This document shows, in pieces, positions 37,864-47,478 of a stretch of 64,000 nucleotides of DNA. Below the pieces are notes generated by a model, which searched no databases, had not been told where the DNA came from, and was given only the letters and a program-made list of their open reading frames with translations. The stretch lies in assembly GCF_900142965.1 (NCBI RefSeq), contig NZ_FRCQ01000009.1:149986-213985 (forward strand), given 5' to 3'. The position numbers and the translations under genes were made by a program. The stretch comes from Rhizobacter sp. OV335 (GTDB taxonomy: Bacteria > Pseudomonadota > Gammaproteobacteria > Burkholderiales > Burkholderiaceae_C). The stretch's first letter is position 1, and the number at the start of each line of letters is the position of its first letter.

Positions 37864-38363
37864 GCACCGACCACGCGAACGATTTCGCCACCTGCGACCT
37901 GTGCGATGCGCACAAGAACGACACCGACGGCGCGTTTCGCGTGCTGCCGCCGGTGTTCCGCGACTTCGGCGGCCGGCCGAAGTTCAGCGGGCCGGTCAGC
38001 ACGGTGAAGTGCTTCGAGGACAACTCGCTGGTGAAGGCGGCCGTCGATTCGCCGGGGCAGGGCCGCGTGCTGGTGGTCGATGGCGGCGGCTCGCTGCGGC
38101 GCGCGCTGGTTGGCGGCAACCTCGCGGCTGCTGCGGCGCGCAACGGCTGGGCCGGGCTGGTGGTCGATGGCTGCGTGCGCGACGTGGCGGAACTGGCGGC
38201 CTGCGATGTCGGCATCCGCGCGCTGGCGCTGATGCCGCTGCCGACCGAGAAGCGCAACGAAGGGCAGCGCGACGTGCCGGTGCAGGTGCAGGGCGTGTGG
38301 GTGCGGCCGGGCGAGTGGCTTTATGCGGATGCGGACGGGATCGTCGTGATGCCGGCGCCGTAG
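37860..38363 (+). CDS. rraA: RraA-family protein (RNase E activity regulator / HMG aldolase fold)
   Basis: A 167-residue RraA-family protein. E. coli RraA binds and inhibits RNase E; related proteins are class II 4-hydroxy-4-methyl-2-oxoglutarate aldolases. Present are [12 protein letters not shown] at the N-terminus, [22 protein letters not shown] and [14 protein letters not shown], with the Arg-Asp pair used for metal and substrate by the aldolases. Both activities are possible. It is coupled to the Lrp gene by ATGA. Confidence 0.85.
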   Translation: MSTDHANDFATCDLCDAHKNDTDGAFRVLPPVFRDFGGRPKFSGPVSTVKCFEDNSLVKAAVDSPGQGRVLVVDGGGSLRRALVGGNLAAAAARNGWAGLVVDGCVRDVAELAACDVGIRALALMPLPTEKRNEGQRDVPVQVQGVWVRPGEWLYADADGIVVMPAP

Positions 38364-38389
38364 AACATGTCGCTGCGGCGAACATGTTC
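38363..38389. repeat. Inverted repeat downstream of rraA
   Basis: GAACATGT (38363-38370) and ACATGTTC (38382-38389) form a perfect 8-bp inverted repeat starting at the rraA stop codon. It may be part of a transcription end; no T run follows. Confidence 0.4.
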
Positions 38390-38393
38390 CTGA

Positions 38394-38428
38394 AACGTGT
38401 TAAAAAAACTCAATTAATTTAACACGTT
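38394..38428. terminator. Bidirectional hairpin between rraA and fic
   Basis: AACGTGTTAAA (38394-38404) and TTTAACACGTT (38418-38428) are a perfect 11-bp inverted repeat with an AT-rich loop, 10 nt from the fic stop and 31 nt from the rraA stop. Being between two converging genes, it most likely terminates both. An operator is the alternative, since the arms are AT-rich and no long T tail follows. Confidence 0.55.
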
Positions 38429-38437
38429 GACGTGCCA

Positions 38438-39511
38438 TCACCGGGTCAGCAGCCCGAACAGTGGTTCGTTGATGAAGTAAACCTCGCGGCCGATCTTCTG
38501 ACCGCTCAGCACGCCAAGCCGCTCCAGTTCGCGCAGGTATTTGGCGCAGGTCTGCCGGGTGCCAAGGCCGGCACGCTCCAGGAACTGGATCTTGCAATAC
38601 GGCTGGCGAAAGACCTGCTCGATCAGGTCCTTGCTGTAGACGCCGGGCGCTTCGCGTTGAACGCGCTCCCGCACGGACTCCATCAACGCGAGGATGTCGA
38701 TGATCTGTTGCCGGGTTCGGAGCGAGGTCTGCTCGACCGCATCGAGCATGTACAGCACCCACTCGATCCAGGCACCTTCTTCCGTCACGCGGCGCAAGCC
38801 TTCGTAGTAGGCCGCCTTGTGATCGATGATGTGGCGAGACAGGTAGAGCACTGGCTGAGTGAGCAGCCCGCAGTCGACGAGGTAGAGGATGTTCAGGATG
38901 CGGCCGGTGCGCCCGTTGCCGTCGGGAAACGGGTGGATGGCTTCGAACTGATAGTGCATCAAGGCCATCTTCACCAGCGCGTCGAGCCCGTCTTCGGCGT
39001 GCATGAAGTTCTCGAGCTCTCGCAGCTTGTCGCGGATGACGCCATCGCCTTCCGGCGGGGTGTAGATCGTCTGGCCGCGGCCGTTCGCGATGCGCGTTCC
39101 GGGCGTGCGGCGGACGCTGAAGTCCGCCTGCTTGATGAGCTGTGCGATCTCGATGAACAGGCCGGTCGCCAGCGGCCGCGTGCCGATCTGCCGGAAGCCG
39201 TGGTTCAACGCCTGGCGGTAGCGCAGCACCTCCTTGGCCTCGGGGCTGGCAGGCAAGGACTCATCCGATGCCGCCTTGAACAGCTCGTCGTTCGTCGTCA
39301 GGATGTTCTCGATCTCGGACGAGGCTCGCGCTTCCTGCAGGATCAGGCTGTCGAGGAGCATCGCCTGATCGGGCATGCGCTCGGCCATGCCTTTCAGCTC
39401 GGCGAGCGCCCGGCTCGCGGTGATGGCCTTGCGCAGCACGGCCGTCGTTTCCAGCGCTGTCGCCGGAGGCAGCGGCGGCAGATCGTTGAAGGGCGTGTTG
39501 CGATCGAACAT
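38438..39511 (-). CDS. Fic-domain AMP-transferase with N-terminal inhibitory motif
   Basis: A 357-residue class II Fic protein. Fic enzymes transfer AMP from ATP to protein side chains. The catalytic motif HPFPDGNGRTGR is at 193-204 with His193; the inhibitory helix motif [S/T]-x3-E-[G/N] is SSEIEN at 64-69 (Glu68), so activity is expected to be self-restrained. The Fic_N region (about 20-100) and a winged-helix C-terminus (about 290-355, RQTCAKYLRELERLGVLSGQKIGREVYF) complete the architecture seen in Shewanella-type Fic proteins. It stands alone among housekeeping genes, 24 nt upstream of the serB end, and uses fewer G/C third positions than they do. Confidence 0.9.
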   Translation of the reverse strand: MFDRNTPFNDLPPLPPATALETTAVLRKAITASRALAELKGMAERMPDQAMLLDSLILQEARASSEIENILTTNDELFKAASDESLPASPEAKEVLRYRQALNHGFRQIGTRPLATGLFIEIAQLIKQADFSVRRTPGTRIANGRGQTIYTPPEGDGVIRDKLRELENFMHAEDGLDALVKMALMHYQFEAIHPFPDGNGRTGRILNILYLVDCGLLTQPVLYLSRHIIDHKAAYYEGLRRVTEEGAWIEWVLYMLDAVEQTSLRTRQQIIDILALMESVRERVQREAPGVYSKDLIEQVFRQPYCKIQFLERAGLGTRQTCAKYLRELERLGVLSGQKIGREVYFINEPLFGLLTR

Positions 39512-39535
39512 GCGTGGCGCTCCTGGAAGAGGCCG

Positions 39536-40252
39536 CTATTGCACCACTTGCACCAGTTCCAGCAACCGGTCCAATCCGCCCGCATTGATCGCCACCATCG
39601 CCTGCGCCCGCACCGCCGGCTTCGCGTGGTACGCCACCGACAGCCCGGCGACGCTCATCATCGGCAGGTCGTTCGCGCCGTCGCCCATCGCGATGGCCTG
39701 GCTCGGCGGGATGCCCAGTTGCGCGCAGGTCGCCAGCAGCATCCGCTTCTTCTCGTCGCCATCGCAGATGTCGCCCCACGGCTGGTCGACCATGCGGCCG
39801 GTCAGCGCACCATCGGCGACCTCCAGCACGTTCGAGCGCGTGAAGTCGATCTTCAGCCGGTCGCGCACGTGGTCGGTGAAGAAGGTGAAGCCGCCCGAGA
39901 CCAGCAGCGTCTTCATCCCCACCGCCTGGCAGGCCTGCACCAGCGACGCGGCACCAGGGTTCAGCTGCAACCGCTGGTCGAGCACCTGCTGCATCGCGCT
40001 GACCGGCACGCCCTTCAGCAGCGCGACGCGCCGGCGCAGGCTGTCCTTGTAGTCGGCGATCTCGCCGCGCATCGCCGCTTCGGTGATCGCCGCGACCTCG
40101 GCCTTGCGGCCAGCCGCGTCGGCGATCTCGTCGACGCATTCGATGTTGATCAGCGTCGAATCCATGTCGAACGCGATCAGCTTGAAGTCCGCGAGCCGCA
40201 GCGGCGGCGTGAAGCGCTGGATGACGAGGCCGGGAGCGAATTCAGAAGTCAT
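39536..40252 (-). CDS. serB: Phosphoserine phosphatase
   Basis: A 238-residue HAD phosphatase making serine from phosphoserine. Motif I is FDMDSTLI with the nucleophile Asp and the second Asp two residues on, motif II LLVSGGF, motif III the KKRML lysine region and motif IV AMGDGANDLPMM. The ACT domain of E. coli SerB is missing, as in most beta-proteobacterial enzymes. It ends 24 nt before fic and follows mfd by 4 nt. Confidence 0.94.
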   Translation of the reverse strand: MTSEFAPGLVIQRFTPPLRLADFKLIAFDMDSTLINIECVDEIADAAGRKAEVAAITEAAMRGEIADYKDSLRRRVALLKGVPVSAMQQVLDQRLQLNPGAASLVQACQAVGMKTLLVSGGFTFFTDHVRDRLKIDFTRSNVLEVADGALTGRMVDQPWGDICDGDEKKRMLLATCAQLGIPPSQAIAMGDGANDLPMMSVAGLSVAYHAKPAVRAQAMVAINAGGLDRLLELVQVVQ

Positions 40253-40256
40253 GGAT

Positions 40257-43200
40257 TCAGGCAGTTTGCTTCGGGGTACCGAGCGAGCGCAGCACGTCGC
40301 GGATCAACTGCGCGCGGTCCTTCGGCTCGGGCGTCTGGCGCTCGATGCGCAGCTTGTCGTTGCCGGCCAGCTTGATGTGGCGGTTCTTCTGCACCAGCTC
40401 GATGATGCGCATCGAATCCACCGGCGGGTTGGGCCGGAAGCTGATCACCATCAGCGACGGCGCGGCATCGATCTTCATCACGCCATACGGCTTGGCCAGC
40501 ACGCGCAGCCGGTGCACGTCGAACAGCGTCTGGCCCTGCGGCGGCAGCTTGCCGAAGCGGTCGGTGATCTCCTCGAGCATGGTGTCGATCTGCTCGGGCT
40601 TCTCGGCCGTGGCCAGGCGCTTGTACAGGCTGAGGCGGGTGTGCACGTCGCCGCAATAGGCATCGGGCAGCAGGGCAGGGGCGTGCAGGTTGATCTCGGT
40701 GGTGGCCGACAGCGGCGACAGCAGGTCGGGCTCGCGGCCGGCCTTCAGCGAGCGCACGGCTTCGCTCAGCATCTCGTTGTAGAGCTGGAAGCCGACCTCC
40801 ATCATGTTGCCGCTCTGGTTGTCGCCCAGCACCTCGCCGGCGCCGCGGATCTCCAGGTCGTGCATCGCGAGGTAGAAGCCGGAGCCGAGCTCCTCCATGT
40901 TCTGGATCGCCTCCAGCCGCATCGCGGCCTGCTTGGTCAGCCCGTCGACCTCGGGCACCAGCAGGTAGGCATAGGCCTGGTGGTGCGAACGCCCGACGCG
41001 CCCGCGCAGCTGGTGCAGCTGCGCCAGGCCGAACTTGTCGGCGCGGCTGATCACGATGGTGTTCGCGCTCGGCACGTCGATGCCGGTCTCGATGATGGTG
41101 GAGCACAGCAGCACGTTGTGGCGCTGCGCGACGAAATCGCGCATCACGTGCTCCAGCTGCCGCTCCGGCATCTGGCCGTGCGCGACCGCGATGCGTGCCT
41201 CGGGCAGCAGCTCCTGCAGCTTCTCGCGCCGGTTCTCGATGGTGTCGACCTCGTTGTGCAGGAAGTACACCTGCCCGCCGCGCTTCAGCTCGCGCAGGAT
41301 CGCCTCGCGGATGGTGCCGCTGCTCTCGTTGCGCACGAAGGTCTTGATCGCCAGGCGCCGCTGCGGCGCGGTCGCGATCACGCTCAGGTCGCGCAGGCCT
41401 TCGAGCGCCATGCCCAGGGTCCGCGGGATCGGCGTGGCCGTCAGCGTCAGCACGTCGACCTCGGCGCGCATCGCCTTGATCGCCTCCTTGTGGCGCACGC
41501 CGAAGCGGTGCTCCTCGTCGATCACCAGCAGCCCGAGGCGCTTGAACTTGACGCTCTGGCTGATCAGCTTGTGCGTGCCGATCACGATGTCGACGGTGCC
41601 GTCCTCGATGCCCTCGAGTGCCGCCTTCACCTCCTTCGGCGAACGGAAGCGCGACAGCTCGGCCACCTTCACCGGCCACTTGCCGAAGCGGTCCGAGATG
41701 TTCTGGAAATGCTGCTCGGCCAGCAGCGTGGTCGGCGCGAGGATCGCCACCTGCTTGCCGCCGGTGACGGCGACGAAGGCCGCGCGCAGCGCCACCTCGG
41801 TCTTGCCGAAGCCGACGTCGCCGCACACCAGCCGGTCCATCGGCTTCGGGCTCACCATGTCCTGGATCACCGCGTGGATCGCCGCCTTCTGGTCGGGCGT
41901 CTCCTCGAAGCCGAAGCTCGCGGCAAAGGCCTCGTAGTCGTGCGGCGAGAAGCGGAACGCGAAGCCCTCGCGCGCGGCGCGGCGGGCGTACAGGTTCAGC
42001 AGCTCGGCAGCAGTGTCGCGCACCTGCTCGGCTGCGCGGCGCTTGGCCTTGTCCCACTGGCCGGAGCCCAGGCGGTGCAGCGGCGCCTCTTCGGCGCTGA
42101 CGCCGGTGTAGCGGCTGATCAGGTGCAGCTGCGCGACCGGCACGTACAGCGTGGCCTTGTCGGCGTATTCGAGGTGCAGGAACTCGCTCGGGCCCTCGCC
42201 CAGGTCGATGCTCATCAGCCCCACGTAGCGGCCGATGCCGTGGTTCACGTGCACCACCGGGTCGCCGACCTTCAGCTCCGACAGGTCCTTGATCAGCGCG
42301 TTGACGTCGCTGACCTGCTCCTGCTTGCGCTTGCGCCGGCCGGTCGGCGAGGTCGCGAACAGCTCGGTCTCGGTGATGAACTGGATCGCGCGGCCGAGCT
42401 CGGTGTCGTGCCAGAAGAAGCCCTCGGCCAGCGGCGCGACCGCGATCGCGAAGCGCTCGTCGCCCTGCTCGAACTCGGTGAGGCTCGCGACCGACGGCGG
42501 CTCGATCCGGCTGTCGCGCAGCAGTTCGAGCAGGCTCTCGCGCCGGCCCTCGCTCTCGGCGACGATCAGCACGCGGTGGGCCGTGGTGCCGACGTGCAGC
42601 TGCAGCTTCTTCAGCGGCTCGGGCGCGCCGCGGTCGACGCTCAGGTCGGGCAGCGGGCGCGCCCAGTCGGTCTCTTCCTTGCCGCGCACCGACAGCACCG
42701 GGTGCGCATTGGCGATCGCGAAGAAGTCTTCGGTGCGCAGGAAGATGTCTTCCGGCGGCAGGATCGGCCGCTCCTTGTCGTGCTGCAGGAAGCGGTGGCG
42801 CTCGCGGGTGTCGACCCAGAAGCGCTTCAGCGCGTCGTCGACCTCGCCGTGCAGCGCGATCGCGGCCTGTTCGCCGAAGTAGTCGAAGATGGTCGCGACG
42901 CCGTCGAAGAACAGCGGCAGGTAGTACTCGATGCCGGCGGTCGCGATGCCGCTGCCGATGTCCTTGTACAGGCGCACCTTGGTCGGGTCGCCGTCCATCT
43001 TCTCGCGCCAGCGGGCGCGGAATGCGGTGCGCGAGTCCTCGTCCATCGGGAACTCGCGGCCCGGCAGCAGCCGCACCTCGGGCACCGGGAACAGGCTGCG
43101 CTGGCTGTCGGGGTCGAAGGTGCGGATGCTGTCGACCTCGTCGCCGAACAGGTCGACGCGGTAGGGCACCAGCGAGCCCATCGGGAACAGGTCGATCAGC

Positions 43201-43697
43201 CCGCCGCGCACCGCGTACTCGCCGGGCGACACCACCTGGCTCACGTGGGTGTAGCCGGCCAGCGTGAGCTGGGCTTTCAATGCCGCCTCGTTGAGTTTTT
43301 CCTTCTGCTTGAAATTGAAGGTGTAGGCCGCGAGGAAACTCGGCGGCGCGAGGCGCACCAGCGCGGTCGAGGCCGGCAGCAGCACCACGTCGACCTCGCC
43401 GCGCTGGATGCGCCACAGCGTGGCCAGCCGCTCGGAGATCAGGTCCTGGTGCGGCGAGAAGGTGTCGTAGGGGAGGGTTTCCCAGTCGGGGAACACCGCG
43501 ATGCGCAGCTCGGGCGCGAAGAACGCGAGCTCGCCTTCGAGCCGCTGCGTGTCGGCCGGCTCGGCGCTGACGATCGCGGTGAGCTGCTTCTGGGCCGTGC
43601 GCGCCTGCGCGAAGCGGGCCAGCAGCAGGGCATCGGCCGAGCCGATCGGGCGGGGCAGCGTGAAGCGTTTTCCGGGAGACAGGCTGGGAAGGTGCAT
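40257..43697 (-). CDS. mfd: Transcription-repair coupling factor
   Basis: A 1146-residue Mfd (E. coli 1148), which removes RNA polymerase stalled at lesions and recruits UvrA. N-terminal UvrB-like region with RLEGELAFFAPELRI and LFPMGS; the RNA-polymerase-interacting domain near 480-550 (GDPVVHVNHGIGRYVGL); RecG-like helicase motor with Walker A GDVGFGKTEVA, DEEHRFGVRHKE, TATPIPRTL and the arginine-finger segment RVGRSHHQAYAYLL; then the C-terminal TRCF domain. Start is ATG 43697 or GTG two codons earlier. It is divergent from ispD with 98 nt between. Confidence 0.97.
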   Translation of the reverse strand: MHLPSLSPGKRFTLPRPIGSADALLLARFAQARTAQKQLTAIVSAEPADTQRLEGELAFFAPELRIAVFPDWETLPYDTFSPHQDLISERLATLWRIQRGEVDVVLLPASTALVRLAPPSFLAAYTFNFKQKEKLNEAALKAQLTLAGYTHVSQVVSPGEYAVRGGLIDLFPMGSLVPYRVDLFGDEVDSIRTFDPDSQRSLFPVPEVRLLPGREFPMDEDSRTAFRARWREKMDGDPTKVRLYKDIGSGIATAGIEYYLPLFFDGVATIFDYFGEQAAIALHGEVDDALKRFWVDTRERHRFLQHDKERPILPPEDIFLRTEDFFAIANAHPVLSVRGKEETDWARPLPDLSVDRGAPEPLKKLQLHVGTTAHRVLIVAESEGRRESLLELLRDSRIEPPSVASLTEFEQGDERFAIAVAPLAEGFFWHDTELGRAIQFITETELFATSPTGRRKRKQEQVSDVNALIKDLSELKVGDPVVHVNHGIGRYVGLMSIDLGEGPSEFLHLEYADKATLYVPVAQLHLISRYTGVSAEEAPLHRLGSGQWDKAKRRAAEQVRDTAAELLNLYARRAAREGFAFRFSPHDYEAFAASFGFEETPDQKAAIHAVIQDMVSPKPMDRLVCGDVGFGKTEVALRAAFVAVTGGKQVAILAPTTLLAEQHFQNISDRFGKWPVKVAELSRFRSPKEVKAALEGIEDGTVDIVIGTHKLISQSVKFKRLGLLVIDEEHRFGVRHKEAIKAMRAEVDVLTLTATPIPRTLGMALEGLRDLSVIATAPQRRLAIKTFVRNESSGTIREAILRELKRGGQVYFLHNEVDTIENRREKLQELLPEARIAVAHGQMPERQLEHVMRDFVAQRHNVLLCSTIIETGIDVPSANTIVISRADKFGLAQLHQLRGRVGRSHHQAYAYLLVPEVDGLTKQAAMRLEAIQNMEELGSGFYLAMHDLEIRGAGEVLGDNQSGNMMEVGFQLYNEMLSEAVRSLKAGREPDLLSPLSATTEINLHAPALLPDAYCGDVHTRLSLYKRLATAEKPEQIDTMLEEITDRFGKLPPQGQTLFDVHRLRVLAKPYGVMKIDAAPSLMVISFRPNPPVDSMRIIELVQKNRHIKLAGNDKLRIERQTPEPKDRAQLIRDVLRSLGTPKQTA

Positions 43698-43795
43698 GGA
43701 CACAATCGCGCGACAAAATCAAATCGCCCCGCGCGGTGTGACGGCGGGGCGATAGGGCGGGGCCGATTATAGAATTCGCCACCTTTTCGCGCCCC

Positions 43796-44488
43796 ATGCC
43801 GACTTCATCTCCCTCCCGACTGTTCGCCCTCGTGCCTTGCGCCGGTGTCGGCGAGCGCGCCGCGGCGAACGGGCCGAAGCAGTACGCGGCACTGGCCGGC
43901 GCGAGCGTGGTCTCGCACACGCTGGCGGCGCTGGCGCAGGTGACGCGGCTCGCCAACGTGCTGGTGGTGCTGAACCCCACCGACACCGCGTTCGAATCGC
44001 ATGCGCCGGCGTTCACCGGCTGGGCCGCGCGGGTCGGCGGCGAGACCCGCGCGCAGACGGTGGCCAACGGCCTCGCCGAGCTGCTGGCGCGCGGCGCTCA
44101 TGCCGACGACTGGGTGCTGGTGCACGACGCCGCGCGCTGCCTGGTGCGTCCCGAGTGGATCGACCGGCTGATCGACGTGTGCCTGCACGATGCGGTCGGC
44201 GGGTTGCTCGCGCTGCCGCTGGCCGACACGCTGAAGCACGAGGTGCAGGGCCGCAGCGAAGCCACGCTGGAGCGCCGCCACAAGTGGCAGGCGCAGACGC
44301 CGCAGATGTTCCGCGTCGGCCGGCTGCGCGACGCGCTGGCGCAGGCCGGTGACCAGGTCACCGATGAAGCGAGCGCGATCGAGGCGCAGGGCCGCTCGCC
44401 GCTGCTGGTGCGCGGCGCGCTCGAGAACCTGAAGATCACCTACCCGGACGACTTCGCGTTGGCCGAACGACTGCTGAGGACGCGCTGA
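43796..44488 (+). CDS. ispD: 2-C-methyl-D-erythritol 4-phosphate cytidylyltransferase
   Basis: A 230-residue MEP-pathway enzyme forming CDP-methylerythritol. Nucleotide-binding N-terminus [24 protein letters not shown] with the catalytic Arg/Lys pair, VHDAARCLV, and [12 protein letters not shown] are the family signatures. Stop and ispF start share one base (TGATG), the normal ispD-ispF order. A TATAGAAT -10-like sequence lies about 28 nt upstream. Confidence 0.95.
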   Translation: MPTSSPSRLFALVPCAGVGERAAANGPKQYAALAGASVVSHTLAALAQVTRLANVLVVLNPTDTAFESHAPAFTGWAARVGGETRAQTVANGLAELLARGAHADDWVLVHDAARCLVRPEWIDRLIDVCLHDAVGGLLALPLADTLKHEVQGRSEATLERRHKWQAQTPQMFRVGRLRDALAQAGDQVTDEASAIEAQGRSPLLVRGALENLKITYPDDFALAERLLRTR

Positions 44489-44991
44489 TGAACCCGAACC
44501 GCAACAAGCCGCCGGAGATGCGCGTCGGCGAAGGCTGGGACACGCACCAGCTGGTGGCCGACCGCAAGCTGGTGCTGGGCGGCGTCGAGATTCCGCACAC
44601 GCACGGGCTGCTCGGCCATTCCGATGCCGATGCGCTGTGCCATGCGATGACCGATGCGCTGTTCGGCGCCGCCGCGCTCGGCGACATCGGCAAGCATTTC
44701 CCCGACACCGACCCGCAGTTCCACGGCGCCGATTCGCTCGCGCTGCTGGCCGAGGCGGCGCGCCGCGTGCGCCTGGCCGGCTGGGAGATCGCCAACGTCG
44801 ACAGCACCATCGTCGCGCAGCAGCCGAAGATGGCGCCGCACATCCTGACGATGCGCCAGCGCGTGGCCGGCGCGTTGGGCCTCGACGTCGACCGCGTCAA
44901 CGTGAAGGCCAAGACGGCCGAAAAGATGGGCCCGGTCGGCCGCCTCGAAGCCATCGAGGCGCGCGCCGTCTGCCTGCTGATCAAGCCCTGA
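44488..44991 (+). CDS. ispF: 2-C-methyl-D-erythritol 2,4-cyclodiphosphate synthase
   Basis: A 167-residue zinc enzyme following IspD and IspE in isoprenoid synthesis. Metal-binding GEGWDTHQL (normally G-x-DVH) is seen, with Trp replacing the usual Phe/Tyr, then [28 protein letters not shown], the family signature, and the C-terminal [14 protein letters not shown]. The N-terminus is extended by about 10 residues. It ends inside the tail of the convergent PEP-CTERM gene (11-nt overlap). Confidence 0.95.
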   Translation: MNPNRNKPPEMRVGEGWDTHQLVADRKLVLGGVEIPHTHGLLGHSDADALCHAMTDALFGAAALGDIGKHFPDTDPQFHGADSLALLAEAARRVRLAGWEIANVDSTIVAQQPKMAPHILTMRQRVAGALGLDVDRVNVKAKTAEKMGPVGRLEAIEARAVCLLIKP

Positions 44992-46234
44992 GCGAAGAAG
45001 CCTCCCGGCGTCGCCAGCACACCCACGCGAGCCCGCACACCATCATCAGCACGACGGCCGGCTCCGGTACCGGCGTCACCAGGAACGCCCGGCTGCCGAG
45101 CGTCGTGACGACGAACTGCCCGCGGTCGTTGATTTCGCTCGCGTACAGGAAGAGGTCGTTGAACGACGGGTCGGCATTGACGAACCTCAGGTCGTTGACG
45201 TCGACCGGGTCGCTGCCGTTCGGGCCGGTGATGAAGGCGTGGGAGAAGAGGTAGGGCGAGAAGCTGTAACTGCCCGCCACCTGGCCCAGGTTGTTGATCG
45301 CGCGGCCCCCCGCATAGAACTCCTCCCGACCCTGCCCCTGGAACGTGACCAACTGCTCCACGTTGATCCTCTTCACGGCACCGTTTGCTTCGCTGAGGAA
45401 GACACCGCCGTCCGGGCCATAGAACCTTGCGGCGCCGCTCAGCACCTGGCCGCGGTCGTTGATGTCCGCAACGCCCGAGATCGTGTCGATGTTGTCGTAG
45501 TCGTAGCCGGGAACCTTCACCTCGGTCAGCGCCTGGTTGCTCGCATCGGCCAGCGCACCGCGCGAGCGCACCGGCTCCGTCGGGTCGCCGCGCACGCGGT
45601 TCTCTGCATTGACCGCCACCGTGCCGGCGGCATTGATGCCGTTGGCCGTCGAGGTCGCGCCGCCCAGCGTGCCGATCGGCTGGATGGCACCGGCGCCCGG
45701 CTTGGTGACGAATCCGCGCTGCAGCCCGTCGGCGTTGATGAAGCTGCCGGTGACCTGGCCGCCGGCATTGATCTTCGACGCCGTGCTGTTGCCGGCCGAC
45801 CCGAGGCTGCGCGGCGTGGCGCCGGGGCCTTGCATCACGAAGGCGCGGGTGTCGTCCGGTGCGTCGCCGTTGTCGGCGTTGATCGACGAGGTGCCGACGA
45901 CCCAGCCCTGGTCGTTGATGGCGGTCGCCCTGTTCCAGCTGCCGCCCAGCGTCGGGATGCTGGTCAGGCCGACGCCGTTGGCGCCGGTCACGAAGGCCAT
46001 GTAGGTGTCGTCGGACGACCAGCCGTTGTTGCCGCGCGCATAGGCATAGCCGACCACCTGGCCGCTGTTGTTCAGGCCGGTGGCGACCATGCCGATCCAG
46101 TCCCCGCCGAAGCCGCCGAGGTCGGTCAGCAGGTACTCGCCGGCCTGCGCGAGCGGGGCGGTGGCCAGCAGGGCGCCGGAGGTGCCCAGCGCCGCCAGCA
46201 GGCGGACCAGGTGTTGCTTGAGGGTGTGCTTCAT
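44981..46234 (-). CDS. HAF-repeat PEP-CTERM protein (third of three)
   Basis: A 417-residue exported protein: Sec signal peptide (about 1-31, ending AQAG), a body of repeated about 45-residue units each reading like '[14 protein letters not shown]' plus 'AFVTGANG', known as extracellular HAF repeats, which probably form a beta-propeller-like fold, and a PEP-CTERM sorting tail ([16 protein letters not shown] then WRRRE). PEP-CTERM tails are cut by exosortase and are linked with exopolysaccharide-producing bacteria; no exosortase gene is in the window. Start overlaps the previous paralogue's stop by ATGA, with GGGAG upstream. Confidence 0.88.
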   Translation of the reverse strand: MKHTLKQHLVRLLAALGTSGALLATAPLAQAGEYLLTDLGGFGGDWIGMVATGLNNSGQVVGYAYARGNNGWSSDDTYMAFVTGANGVGLTSIPTLGGSWNRATAINDQGWVVGTSSINADNGDAPDDTRAFVMQGPGATPRSLGSAGNSTASKINAGGQVTGSFINADGLQRGFVTKPGAGAIQPIGTLGGATSTANGINAAGTVAVNAENRVRGDPTEPVRSRGALADASNQALTEVKVPGYDYDNIDTISGVADINDRGQVLSGAARFYGPDGGVFLSEANGAVKRINVEQLVTFQGQGREEFYAGGRAINNLGQVAGSYSFSPYLFSHAFITGPNGSDPVDVNDLRFVNADPSFNDLFLYASEINDRGQFVVTTLGSRAFLVTPVPEPAVVLMMVCGLAWVCWRRREASSLRA

Positions 46235-47463
46235 GGGTTCTCCCTTGGTTGGCATTGCTTTCGCCGAACAACCAGCAGGCCAAGGCCCGCCAGCAGCATC
46301 AGTGCTGTCGCCGGTTCGGGCACCGGCGAGATCAGGTAGACGTGGCCGTCCCCCGAATTGGCGAGGATCTGCCCGGCATCGTTGATCAGCAGTGCCGCGT
46401 CGTAGCTCCAGTACAGCGCCGACCCGGGGGGATCAGGGGAGAACGGGCCGTAGTCGACCAGCGTTGCGCCGCTGCCGTCGGGTCCGGTGACGAACAAGCC
46501 CTCCGCGAAGATGCCCTGGTGGTAGCGGCCGACCACCTGGCCCGCGGCATTGATTCCGCCGGGCCAGACGTCCACGGACACCGGAAACTCGCCGCCCGCG
46601 GGGGGCAGCGGCACCCGCAGCGTGCGGCTGCTGCCATCGGCTTCGGCGATGAATCCGGTGGGATCGCGAAAGCCGGGCGCCGCCAGCCCCACGACCTGTC
46701 CGCGGTCGTTGATGTCCAGGCCCCGGCTGAATTCGCCCGGCGAGGGGCCGGGGATCTCGCGCATGTCGGCGCCGTTGGGTCCGGTGATGAAGGTGCGCCC
46801 CGTGCCGTCCATGCCGTTGGAAGCGCTGCTCATGCCGGTGACCTGCCCGGATGCATTGACGGCGGTCGGAATGCTGGTCGCGGTGCCGCCCTGGTACAGG
46901 CTGCCGAGTTCATGCAGGTTGCCGGCCTGCGCATCGGTGATGAAGCCGCGTTGAATGCCCGCTGCGGTCGTGCTGGTGCCCACCACCTGGCCGCTGGCGT
47001 TGATGGCGGTTGCGCTGCTGGAACTGCCGCCGAGCGTGCCGAGCTCGCGTGCCGATGTGCCGTTCGGGCCGACCACGAAGGCACGCTCGGTGCCGCTGGC
47101 CGTCAACGACGTGCCGACCACCCAGCCCGCGTCGTTGATGCCGGTGGCCCGGTTCCACGAACCGCCGAGCGTCGGAAGGGCGCTCAGGCCGATGCCGTTG
47201 GCACCGCTGATCCAGGCGGTCTGGCCCGTCTCGCTCCACGACCCGTCCGTCGCCTGGGTGAGGTGGGTTTGAAAGCCCACCACCTGTCCGCTGTTGTTGA
47301 AGCCGGTGGCCTGCATCAGGTTCCACTCGCCCGGCCCTGGCGGAGGCCCCAGCGCCCCCAGGTCGAACAGCGTGTACGGGGCGGCGCTCGCCACCGCAGG
47401 CGCGCCGGCCAGGCACGCAGTGGCGCACAGCGCGGCGAAGAAGCGCGTGAGTGTCTTGCCCAT
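46231..47463 (-). CDS. HAF-repeat PEP-CTERM protein (second of three)
   Basis: A 410-residue exported paralogue of its neighbours: signal peptide of about 27 residues, HAF repeats such as [28 protein letters not shown] and ATAINASGQVVGTS, and a C-terminal PEP-CTERM tail (VPEPATALMLLAGLGLL then VVRRK). It differs from the other two by lacking the aromatic-rich 'SHAFI-G' unit before the tail. It follows the first paralogue by 15 nt and overlaps the third by 4 nt, so the three are co-expressed. Confidence 0.88.
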   Translation of the reverse strand: MGKTLTRFFAALCATACLAGAPAVASAAPYTLFDLGALGPPPGPGEWNLMQATGFNNSGQVVGFQTHLTQATDGSWSETGQTAWISGANGIGLSALPTLGGSWNRATGINDAGWVVGTSLTASGTERAFVVGPNGTSARELGTLGGSSSSATAINASGQVVGTSTTAAGIQRGFITDAQAGNLHELGSLYQGGTATSIPTAVNASGQVTGMSSASNGMDGTGRTFITGPNGADMREIPGPSPGEFSRGLDINDRGQVVGLAAPGFRDPTGFIAEADGSSRTLRVPLPPAGGEFPVSVDVWPGGINAAGQVVGRYHQGIFAEGLFVTGPDGSGATLVDYGPFSPDPPGSALYWSYDAALLINDAGQILANSGDGHVYLISPVPEPATALMLLAGLGLLVVRRKQCQPRENP

Positions 47464-47478
47464 GGTCGCTCCCTGCCG

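Noticed and set aside
40249..44067. Long overlapping frames on both strands across mfd
   Set aside because: They are low-complexity Arg/Ala-rich translations opposite or out of frame with Mfd, whose motifs are complete.
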